A model generated the notes under the pieces. That model ran no database searches. It was not told the DNA's origin and saw only the letters and a program-made list of their open reading frames with translations. The translations under genes were made by a program, and so were the position numbers. A stretch of DNA of 26,588 nucleotides from an uncultured Spirochaetaceae bacterium (GTDB lineage Bacteria; Spirochaetota; Spirochaetia; Treponematales; UBA12059): the NCBI GenBank assembly GCA_938004315.1, contig CALKWG010000240.1, positions 1 through 26,588 on the forward strand, in the 5' to 3' direction. Of the stretch, positions 7,641 to 14,301 are shown piece by piece (positions within the stretch are counted from its first letter, which is position 1; each line of letters begins with the position of its first letter).

Positions 7641-8717
7641 TTATAATGGCTTTATTAGTCCGACCTTAGGCAAAATGGCGGACGCTATAAAGGCGAGGAA
7701 AGCCGGGATGGCGAGGAGAAAGCGCTGCCAACGTGGGCGACTTAGCTTAAGCGAGTTAGGATCGTCATAGCCGCCGCGCGCCGCCTTCGCCAGGTCGAGG
7801 CCGTAATCGGCGAAGAGGCCTCTGAGATTCAGGAGTTGTATGACCGGTTTAGCCTCGGCCGCGTAGGCTTGGATGAGGCCGACGCCCGGCAAGGCCCGCC
7901 CCGGCGTGATCAAGCCTGAGAGAAGTCCGAGCTCAGGTACCGCGCCGGAGGAAGCGTAATTGCCCCCGATTGACACGAGGACGTCCGAATCATGCGGGAA
8001 ACGGAAATGCGCCAAGCGGACGCGTACCGCCTCCTCAAGGCTCGCAGGCTTGGCCGTCGGCCAGCCCAGCGATCGCGCCCGCTCGATGACGGATTCTAAA
8101 GCGTCGCCGTCCAAATCGATGCCAGCGTCGTCCGATCCGCCGGGCGTCACGAGTATCGGGCCGGCGATGGGGCCAGCCGGCCCCTCTCCGCCGGTCGCTC
8201 CGAACGCGACGGCCGCTATGTCGACGATGGAGAAGCCGTCTATGTTCGCGCCCCAGCTTGAGGAACCGATCGAAAGGCTAATATGGGCCTCGGCGCCTAA
8301 GGCTTCGCATGCCGCCGCCGCGGCCAATACGAGGCCGGGGAACGAGCCCGAAGCGTTTACGGCCACCTTCGTGCCGCTTCCTATGCCGGCATCCCTAAAG
8401 AGCCGTAGGCAAAGCGCGACGGCGGCAGGCGACGAGGCGGCTAGCTTAGCCTCGCGTTCGCCGCGCGTGCTCGTAAGCCCGCTCGCGGCATAGCCGACGA
8501 GGGCGGCTCGCAGGCGATCGTAGCCGGCGTCATAGTCTATGCCTAGGCGCTCCCGCTCCTCGGCGACCGCCAGGCGCATTTCATTGAAAAGCCCGATCGC
8601 AACATCGAGCGCGGGATCGGGCAGGTATCCAAGCCCCGATCGATCGAAGGCTAGCGCAGAGGCCATGAGGAAGACGCCGAGGGCGACGAGCGCCGCTTTC
8701 TTTACGCGAGTATCCAT
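7641..8717 (-). CDS. pgsW: Poly-gamma-glutamate system protein, PgsW-type
   Basis: A 358-residue protein that resembles the poly-gamma-glutamate system protein found beside PgsB and PgsC; its biochemical role is not known to me. It has an N-terminal hydrophobic segment (about 7-24) and a C-terminal one (about 334-352), with a soluble domain between them. Notable segments are VAVNASGSFPGL near 118-130, ISLSIGSSSWGAN, VLVSIGGNYASSG and AKPVIQLLNLRGLFADYGL. An upstream GTG at 8735 is also in frame, but the ATG at 8717 has a GGATGG sequence at suitable distance and is preferred. The gene overlaps the end of pgsC by 16 bp. The assignment rests on overall likeness and on position right after pgsC. 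Confidence 0.75.
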   Translation of the reverse strand: MDTRVKKAALVALGVFLMASALAFDRSGLGYLPDPALDVAIGLFNEMRLAVAEERERLGIDYDAGYDRLRAALVGYAASGLTSTRGEREAKLAASSPAAVALCLRLFRDAGIGSGTKVAVNASGSFPGLVLAAAAACEALGAEAHISLSIGSSSWGANIDGFSIVDIAAVAFGATGGEGPAGPIAGPILVTPGGSDDAGIDLDGDALESVIERARSLGWPTAKPASLEEAVRVRLAHFRFPHDSDVLVSIGGNYASSGAVPELGLLSGLITPGRALPGVGLIQAYAAEAKPVIQLLNLRGLFADYGLDLAKAARGGYDDPNSLKLSRPRWQRFLLAIPAFLAFIASAILPKVGLIKPL

Positions 8718-9142
8718 GCGACCATCCAAGTACACGCGCTCGCCGAAGCTAAGGCCGATACGGTTAAGACGGGGCCCTGCTTATCGAGCTCGTAAGCCAA
8801 TATACCCGGTACGATCCACCCTATCATCTCGATACCGCCTCCGAGCCCGTTCGATAAGCCGGCGAAGAGGCCTGTGCGCAGGAAGAGGCCATATATGGCT
8901 AAGGTGGACAGTATGGCGACGGCGAGCCGGCGGCGGCCGTATAGGATAAAGACCCGCGCTAAAGCCCTCGTACATAGGGCGCCGACGGACGCGACGAGCA
9001 GGGTGACGATCATCCTACCCGGCTGGCCGACGGCGGCGGCGAAGTAGCCGGGCACGATCAGCCCGCCGGGAGAAACCGATCCGAGCTCATAATACAAGAT
9101 GCTCACGACTATCCCTATGACCATGAGGCCTTCATAGCCCAT
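8702..9142 (-). CDS. pgsC: Poly-gamma-glutamate synthase membrane subunit PgsC/CapC
   Basis: PgsC is the small membrane partner of the PgsB ligase in gamma-linked polyglutamate synthesis. The 146-residue product is almost entirely hydrophobic, with about four or five membrane helices. It carries the family hallmark near the N-terminus, GGLIVPGYFAAAVGQP (residues 26-41). A second glycine-rich stretch, NGLGGGIEMIGWIVPGILA, repeats the VPG motif. The ATG at 9142 has a clear GGGAGG ribosome-binding site and overlaps the end of pgsB by 11 bp. The length matches the family (about 150 residues). Confidence 0.88.
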   Translation of the reverse strand: MGYEGLMVIGIVVSILYYELGSVSPGGLIVPGYFAAAVGQPGRMIVTLLVASVGALCTRALARVFILYGRRRLAVAILSTLAIYGLFLRTGLFAGLSNGLGGGIEMIGWIVPGILAYELDKQGPVLTVSALASASACTWMVAWILA

Positions 9143-10322
9143 GCATAGCCTCCCTGGTTGTCGCGGCTTCCGCCCAGGAACGCAGCTCCCCGCCGCATCC
9201 TACCGCGTTGCCGACGCCGAGTACGAGGAGCCCCGATCCGGAGCCTTCAGCCTCACGAATAAGCTCATCCGTAAGCTCCCGCGTCGACCCGAAGCGACGA
9301 AGGCCTATGGCCGAAGCGCGCCTCAGCGCCGAGAGCGGCAAGCCGCCGACGCAATAGTATCGGCAGACGGGGCGAAACGCAACGCGACCGGAAGCGATAT
9401 CAGCCATCATCCCGATTAGCTGCATGCTCCTGTCGGGCCGATCACGCCGCGCCGCCAAGACGACGCAGGTCTTGAAGCCCGCCGGCAAGGTTTCTCCGGC
9501 TTGCCGAATGGCTTCATTCATGGCGAGGAGGCTCGACTCAGGATCGTTGGCGGCCGTCGCGTCGGCGTACAAAAGGGGCGGGCCGCCGCAGCGTTCAAGC
9601 GAAAGAAGCGCGAGGCTACCCGGATCACGCCTATAACTCGCCGCCGCCTGGTCAACGAGGGCGGGGTCGACGCCGATCAAGTCGGCTAAGGCCTTGATGC
9701 AAGCCCGGTTCTCCGGGAAGGGGCCGCCTTCCGTTTCGGTCGCGGCGGCTATATAGCGCGAGCCCTTGACCCCGGCCTCGCCGGCCCAGAGCGACGCGAA
9801 GCGGGGATCGGCGCCTATGACCGACCCGCCGCGAGGCATCGAAAGGCTAAACGAGCGGGCCGCCCCCTCGGCGCTACTTAGCTCGGGCCGATGGTCGTCG
9901 CGGGCATTCGTCAATATGAGGACCTCGGCCCGGAGGTAGCCCTCGGAGGCTTCCTGCGCCGACGGCAGTACGCCGTTGCATTCCACGACGAGCGCGTCCG
10001 CGCCGCGCGAGGCGGCGTAGAGCATGAACCATCGCTGCTCCCGTACGTTGGCCCGCGCCATGCGGCCGATGCGCCGCTCGCCGCCGTCGGGCAGGAGGAT
10101 ACGAGGTTCGGTGCCCGTCGCCTTGGCGTAGCAACAATAGCCGGCGAGTCGGAGGAGCTCGTGCGCCATCCTGGTGACGGTGGACTTACCGCGGGTGCCG
10201 TTCACCTGCACCACGAGCCGAAGCCTAGACCGGGCCGAGCGCAGGGCGACGCGCTCGGCGATCAAAGCGGTCAATAAGCCTAGTAAAGATAAAATAACTA
10301 TAAAAAAGAGTCCGCTATTCAT
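9132..10322 (-). CDS. pgsB: Poly-gamma-glutamate synthase ligase PgsB/CapB
   Basis: PgsB is an ATP-dependent amide ligase of the Mur ligase type that extends gamma-linked glutamate chains at the inner membrane. The 396-residue protein begins with one membrane helix (about 4-22). The ATP-binding P-loop NGTRGKST follows at 41-48, then TGTEPRILLPDG (69-80), VVECNGV with Glu114 and TNARDDHR (138-145). These match the PgsB pattern in order and spacing. The length is normal. The ATG at 10322 overlaps the preceding M14 gene by 8 bp and has only a weak ribosome-binding site. No pgsA or capA gene lies anywhere in the array. Whether the substrate is glutamate or another amino acid cannot be read from the sequence. 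Confidence 0.92.
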   Translation of the reverse strand: MNSGLFFIVILSLLGLLTALIAERVALRSARSRLRLVVQVNGTRGKSTVTRMAHELLRLAGYCCYAKATGTEPRILLPDGGERRIGRMARANVREQRWFMLYAASRGADALVVECNGVLPSAQEASEGYLRAEVLILTNARDDHRPELSSAEGAARSFSLSMPRGGSVIGADPRFASLWAGEAGVKGSRYIAAATETEGGPFPENRACIKALADLIGVDPALVDQAAASYRRDPGSLALLSLERCGGPPLLYADATAANDPESSLLAMNEAIRQAGETLPAGFKTCVVLAARRDRPDRSMQLIGMMADIASGRVAFRPVCRYYCVGGLPLSALRRASAIGLRRFGSTRELTDELIREAEGSGSGLLVLGVGNAVGCGGELRSWAEAATTREAMHGL

Positions 10323-11070
10323 CTATCTCGTCGGCTACGCTTAACGCCAAGTCTAGGATGAGGCCGACGATCGCCGTCCGCTCCGCCATGGCCCAGGCCG
10401 CGGGTATCTCGACGATCAGGGCCGGTACGCCGAGCTCGCGGGAGATCGCGTCGCAGAGGCTGCCCGCGGGGGCGGGGCCGGCCGTCGCCACGCTTCGGCC
10501 GCCCATGCCGTCGCGTAGCCTCATCGCCAAGGCGGCGGCCCCCGGGGAACCGGCGCCCTCGTACGGGAGGACGAAGGTCAAGAACGGCGAGTCGCCCCAA
10601 TTCTCGTCGCTTTCATGGAAATCGAGCACGAAAGCCGGCTCGTGCGCCGCTATACGCCTCAAGATCTCGCGGGCCCGGGCCGGCGCCGGATCGCCGGCGG
10701 GCCGCGGAGCGCCTGAGAAGACCCGATTTAGGTCGCTCCAGCCCGGCGCGCTCCGTAGGCCGAGGGCGAAGGCTTCGGGCGAGGCTATGGACAAGGCGAC
10801 GATGGGGCGTCCTGGCCATGCGCCCCCCTCTCTAGAGTCGAGCCAGGCTAGCAGGCCGGCCGGGCCCGAGCTTTCGTCGCCGTGCATGCCTGATACGGCG
10901 ACGACGGGCCGGCCAAAGCCTTCGAGCCGACGCCAGGCCAGAGCTTCATGCGCCGATCCGCGCCGGACCGGCGCTACGCAGCCCGCGCATAAGGCTATAA
11001 GCGCCGTCGCGACGGCGAGGCGCAGGCCGACGGCCGGGGCGACGGGCGGCGCCGCCGCCCCTATCCTCAC
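10315..11070 (-). CDS. Lipoprotein M14-type zinc hydrolase (succinylglutamate desuccinylase/aspartoacylase-like)
   Basis: Predicted envelope-anchored metallo-amidohydrolase of 251 residues. The signal ends LCAGC with lipobox Cys31. The zinc and catalytic residues of the M14/AstE-AspA fold are present: GMHGDESS with His63 and Glu66, LNR (114-116), LDFHES with His152, and a late Glu in VEIP (Glu221) as candidate general base. The start is a GTG that overlaps the previous stop (GTGA), with GGAG upstream. It is the shorter of two adjacent M14 genes and directly precedes pgsB. Family enzymes cleave N-acyl amino acids or gamma-glutamyl-type amide bonds. The local context favours trimming of the PgsB product or freeing of its ends, which is inference. 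Confidence 0.8.
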   Translation of the reverse strand: MRIGAAAPPVAPAVGLRLAVATALIALCAGCVAPVRRGSAHEALAWRRLEGFGRPVVAVSGMHGDESSGPAGLLAWLDSREGGAWPGRPIVALSIASPEAFALGLRSAPGWSDLNRVFSGAPRPAGDPAPARAREILRRIAAHEPAFVLDFHESDENWGDSPFLTFVLPYEGAGSPGAAALAMRLRDGMGGRSVATAGPAPAGSLCDAISRELGVPALIVEIPAAWAMAERTAIVGLILDLALSVADEIDE

Positions 11071-12197
11071 GGCAGGCTCCGCAGGAAGGGGCCGAGCCCC
11101 CGCTCCATGAGCTCGTCGTAGAGCGGCACGCCCGTGAGCTCGACGGCCTTAGCGGGATAATCCATACCGAGCGCGAAGGCGAACTCATTGATGGCCGTCA
11201 GGTGCCGGCCGACTCGCCCCTCGAGAGGATGGCCGCCTTCGTCGAAAGGTACGTAGAGCCGTCCGAGAGCCTGGGCCTTGACGTAATAGGGATCCTTACC
11301 GCTCAGCACGAGGGCTTCGTTCGTCCGCCCGCGTAGGCGCCCCTGCGAGGGGTTGGCCGTCTCCATGAGCACGGAGAAGGCGTCGGTAAAATCGCCGAGC
11401 TCGCGGTGCGTAAGGCCCCGCAGGTTCTTGGGCGACGGCTCTAAGCCGATGGTCAGGTCGAAGAACTCCAGGCCGAGCACCACGGCCGAAGCCAGGGGCA
11501 TGGCGCGCTCGTGGGCCACGATGGCGTTTATGACCGGGTACTCGGGCGAGGCCTCGTGCAGGTCTATGGAGAGGTCGATCTTCTCGCCGCGTATGAGCTC
11601 GGCGATGGCGAAGCAAACGCGTTCGGTCAGGGTACCATCCGACCTGCCCGGATAGCCGCGGTTTAAGTTGCGGGTCTCGTTCCCCGACAGCGCTTGGCCG
11701 CTGGCCGCGTGGATATAGACGTCCGGGTCGGGCCATTGGTGGATGGGGTTCGTGGCGCGCGAGCCGTAGCGGAAGCGCCGTACGGAGCCGTCGGGTAGCG
11801 TAATGCCATAAGAGAGGGGCGCGCCTTCCTGCGGGTCATTATGGGTGAAGCCGGAGGCGTTGGCCCTCGGGATGACGTAGAGCGTCCCGGCCTCGACGGC
11901 GGCGTTCTCTATGAGGAGGACGGCGCTCATGAAACTGGAGGGTTCGTTGGGGTGCGTGCCGCCGATGACCAGTATAGATCCGCCCGGCTTATCTCCCCGC
12001 ATTATGTAGACCTCGGTATCGCCCGGGCCTCCGGCGAGGGCCGGGAACCAACTGGATAGCATCCTCACTTCGCCGACGCCCGGTCCGGCGACGATAGGCT
12101 CGGTTTTCCTGTGCTCCAGGAACGAGGCCGAGGCGACGGCGCCTAAGGCCAGGGCCGCGGCGCATACGGCGGCCGCGCTTAGGTGATGACGTTGCAT
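11067..12197 (-). CDS. Exported M14-type zinc hydrolase (succinylglutamate desuccinylase/aspartoacylase-like)
   Basis: A 376-residue protein with an N-terminal signal peptide or anchor (about 6-25, ending ASA). Zinc-binding and catalytic motifs of the AstE/AspA branch of M14 are clear: GGTHPNEPSS with His82 and Glu85, RNLNRGYPG (176-184), SIDLHEASPEY with His214, and LMETANPS with Glu279 as likely catalytic acid/base. It is longer than its neighbour by insertions around 120-170 and a C-terminal tail of about 70 residues, so the pair is not a recent duplication. The ATG has a modest AGGT sequence upstream. It follows the 47-aa membrane gene by 7 bp. It probably acts outside the inner membrane on N-acyl or gamma-glutamyl amides; the substrate is unknown. 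Confidence 0.82.
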   Translation of the reverse strand: MQRHHLSAAAVCAAALALGAVASASFLEHRKTEPIVAGPGVGEVRMLSSWFPALAGGPGDTEVYIMRGDKPGGSILVIGGTHPNEPSSFMSAVLLIENAAVEAGTLYVIPRANASGFTHNDPQEGAPLSYGITLPDGSVRRFRYGSRATNPIHQWPDPDVYIHAASGQALSGNETRNLNRGYPGRSDGTLTERVCFAIAELIRGEKIDLSIDLHEASPEYPVINAIVAHERAMPLASAVVLGLEFFDLTIGLEPSPKNLRGLTHRELGDFTDAFSVLMETANPSQGRLRGRTNEALVLSGKDPYYVKAQALGRLYVPFDEGGHPLEGRVGRHLTAINEFAFALGMDYPAKAVELTGVPLYDELMERGLGPFLRSLP

Positions 12198-12204
12198 GGC
12201 ATAC

Positions 12205-12348
12205 CTACTTTATCAAAAGGACGCGCATGAGGAGGGGCAGGGCCACCATGGCGGCGGCTATCTGCTTCTTCCAGTCCTTCTCGCGCCATAGATTCCAGAC
12301 GCTCATCGCGAGCACGAAAGCCGCGATGGCTAAGTATACGATCTTCAC
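12205..12348 (-). CDS. Small membrane protein of 47 residues
   Basis: I do not recognise this protein. The GTG start at 12348 has a strong GGAGGG ribosome-binding site 5 nt upstream, and the frame fits the 8-bp gap after the permease stop. The product has two hydrophobic segments (about 2-18 and 29-45) joined by a charged turn, NLWREKDWKKQ, suggesting a helical hairpin with the turn in the cytosol. A longer frame upstream to 12408 would overlap the permease and lacks such a site, so the short form is preferred. Position between the permease and the M14 genes suggests an accessory subunit of the permease or of the synthase complex, by inference. Confidence 0.65.
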   Translation of the reverse strand: MKIVYLAIAAFVLAMSVWNLWREKDWKKQIAAAMVALPLLMRVLLIK

Positions 12349-12356
12349 AAGCCCTC

Positions 12357-13625
12357 CTACATATAAGCGCGTATTTGCTTGGAGTAGAGAATGAACGCGA
12401 TCGCCCAAAGGGCTATGACCAGGCTCGGCGCGACGAGGCGCTTGAGCACCGACCCGTAGCGCTCCTCCCCGACCACCTGGGCGGCGAATATGGCCGAAAG
12501 GGCGGTGGGCGGCATAAAATCGCCTAAGGCGGCCACCAGCGACAACGCAGCCGCAGTTATAATCTGATCACGTCCCAAGAGCGCTAAAAGGAACGGGACG
12601 CCGAGCACGCTAGCCGAACCGAAGGACGAGACCGCGCCGAAGAGCGGCATCGTGAGCGCGATGGCGACGAAGAGCAGCGCCGGGGGTACCGAAAGCGCGC
12701 TGACCACGATGAAGCCGCGGACGCCGCTCAGGGTCATGACCTGTATGAACATACCGACGCCGGCCAGGATGCCGAGCACCGGGAGGGCGTCGTTCACCGC
12801 CTCGCGGGCCGCGACGACGATATTGAAGCGCCTGCCGACGAAGCATGCCGCGGCCGTACCGATCAGGAAGGTCACCGGCAGGCCTATGCCGAAGATAGAG
12901 GGCCAGGCCTTGCCTGCGACCATCAAAGCCGCGACCACGAGTATCGGGATGAACAGCCGCGCGCCGTATCGCTCGTAGCTCTGAAGCTCGAGCTTAGCCT
13001 TAAGCTCATCCCAGGGGGCCTTGCGGATATGCCGCAGGCCGAACCACCAGGAGAAGGCGACGGCCAAGGGCAGGGTCAGGAGCAGGAGGGGTAGCTCGAA
13101 GCCGACGAAGGGCATGTCGATGCCGCCGCCGATGATCATGGCCGGGATGTTGACCGGCGGGGCTATCATACCCAGGATGCCGGCCATGGCTATGAAGGCG
13201 CCGGCCGCCGCCTTCGGCAGACCGAGGGCGACGAGCACGGGCGCGGCGACCGCGCCGGCGGTGAGGACCGAGGCGCTCGAGCTGCCGGTGATCATGCCCG
13301 GGAACATCGCTACCAGCATGAGGAGCGGTAGGAGCAGGAGCGGCGCTTTATGGAAGCGCTTGATGATGACTACGTTCAAGGCCGACAGCGCGCCCGATTC
13401 CTGCACCGCCCGCATGAAGATCATGGCCGTAGCGATGACGAGGATCGTATCGACGTATCCGAAGGTGCCCTCGACGAGGTGCCTGAGGTCCAGGCCGTTA
13501 CCGGAGGCTACGAGTCCGGCGAAGGCGGCGAGCAGCATGGACATCGAAACGGGGAAGCGCAGGGCGAAGGCGCCGGCCGCGAAGACGCCGACCATGATGA
13601 CGAAGAGCCAAAATTCAAATGGCAC
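12357..13625 (-). CDS. DctM/TRAP-like large permease (ion-transporter superfamily)
   Basis: A 422-residue integral membrane protein with about 11-12 predicted helices. The central segment, with TGSSSASVLTAG (about 115-126) then MIAPPVNIPAMIIGGG, matches the pattern of DctM large TRAP subunits and relatives, where a Pro-Pro hairpin lies in the membrane. A second half repeats it with GAVSSFGSASVLGVPF and GDFMPPTALSA. The start is a GTG with GGAG at suitable spacing, 9 bp after the secreted-protein gene. No DctQ-sized subunit and no DctP-like binding protein are nearby; the 47-aa protein and the DUF6305-like protein are the only candidate partners. It probably moves an acidic amino acid or peptide linked to the polyglutamate genes, by inference. 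Confidence 0.75.
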   Translation of the reverse strand: MPFEFWLFVIMVGVFAAGAFALRFPVSMSMLLAAFAGLVASGNGLDLRHLVEGTFGYVDTILVIATAMIFMRAVQESGALSALNVVIIKRFHKAPLLLLPLLMLVAMFPGMITGSSSASVLTAGAVAAPVLVALGLPKAAAGAFIAMAGILGMIAPPVNIPAMIIGGGIDMPFVGFELPLLLLTLPLAVAFSWWFGLRHIRKAPWDELKAKLELQSYERYGARLFIPILVVAALMVAGKAWPSIFGIGLPVTFLIGTAAACFVGRRFNIVVAAREAVNDALPVLGILAGVGMFIQVMTLSGVRGFIVVSALSVPPALLFVAIALTMPLFGAVSSFGSASVLGVPFLLALLGRDQIITAAALSLVAALGDFMPPTALSAIFAAQVVGEERYGSVLKRLVAPSLVIALWAIAFILYSKQIRAYM

Positions 13626-13634
13626 GCCTATCTC

Positions 13635-14186
13635 CTACCTGAATGCCGCCGCGAGCGGGGCCTGGGCGCCGGTAATCTTGTCGACGAGCACGAGGCCGAT
13701 TTTAGCCTTGGCGGCCTGCTTGCCGAAGAGATCGTCCTTATTGCCCTCCGCCACGGCTATGACGAGGTCGGAGTAGCCGATGCAGAGTTCGATGAGCCCG
13801 TCGGACAGTGCGCCTCGGCGGGCTTCGCCGCCGATATGCAGCGTGATCACTTTCATGCCGAGCTCTTTAGCCCGCGCCAGGACCGCGCGAGCCCTGGCCG
13901 CCTCCTGCTCCGCGCTGATGCCGGCCGCGCCGAGGCCCTTCGAGCTGCCGCCGACCACGACGACCAGGGTCTTGGCGTCGCCGGGAAGGGCCGAGGCTTG
14001 GATAGTTTCGTTCGTAGAGAACGGAAGGCGCGAACGGGTCATGAGCACCTTGACCATCTCGAGGTCGGCGCTCTGGCCGACCGAGGTTAAGATAGCAGGT
14101 TTATCCGCTATGGCCGCGGTCGGCTGGGCTACGACGAGCCCGACGATCGCTAAGGCGGCCATGGCTAAAAGCATCGTTCGTTTCAT
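13635..14186 (-). CDS. Secreted DUF6305-like protein
   Basis: A small exported protein of 183 residues. The ATG at 14186 lies behind an AAAGGA site and starts a signal peptide of about 27 residues ending in AIA before DKPAIL. In-frame codons further upstream would add a hydrophilic stretch before the signal, so they are rejected. The mature part has an alpha/beta pattern with TSVGQSADLEMVKVL, the loop VVGGSSKGLGAAG, ITLHIGGEARRG and SDLVIAVAEGN. I recall this layout from proteins named DUF6305, whose function is not known. It is immediately upstream of the DctM-like permease (9 bp), so a role as solute-capture partner is an appealing guess without direct proof. Confidence 0.65.
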   Translation of the reverse strand: MKRTMLLAMAALAIVGLVVAQPTAAIADKPAILTSVGQSADLEMVKVLMTRSRLPFSTNETIQASALPGDAKTLVVVVGGSSKGLGAAGISAEQEAARARAVLARAKELGMKVITLHIGGEARRGALSDGLIELCIGYSDLVIAVAEGNKDDLFGKQAAKAKIGLVLVDKITGAQAPLAAAFR

Positions 14187-14211
14187 AGGAAGCATCCTTT
14201 CATAGTCAATA

Positions 14212-14236
14212 CCGCGGCCCCATATCGGAGCCGCGG
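14212..14236 (-). other. Strong intercistronic hairpin, proximal to the DUF6305-like gene
   Basis: On the transcribed minus strand CCGCGGCTCC, a 5-nt loop, then GGGGCCGCGG form a 10-bp stem with one G-U pair. It sits 25 nt before the DUF6305-like start and is the second of two stems in a 115-bp spacer. No U-run follows, so it may be an RNA-stabilising or attenuating element rather than a full terminator. Confidence 0.5.
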
Positions 14237-14258
14237 CGTCTACGAGTAGCGTTCGTCG

Positions 14259-14285
14259 TCCCCCGCCGGGCTCGCCGACGGGGGA
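14259..14285 (-). other. Intercistronic hairpin just after ggt
   Basis: A 27-nt inverted repeat with arms TCCCCCG and CGGGGGA, plus three further inner pairs after one mismatch and a 5-nt loop. It begins 16 nt after the ggt stop. Without a U-run it would at most reduce read-through or protect the ggt mRNA end. Confidence 0.5.
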
Positions 14286-14301
14286 GCTATGAACCTTCGG
14301 G

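Noticed and set aside
13021..14090. Overlapping plus-strand frames opposite the permease and DUF6305-like genes
   Set aside because: No signal, domain or start site; the minus-strand genes explain the region with normal operon spacing.
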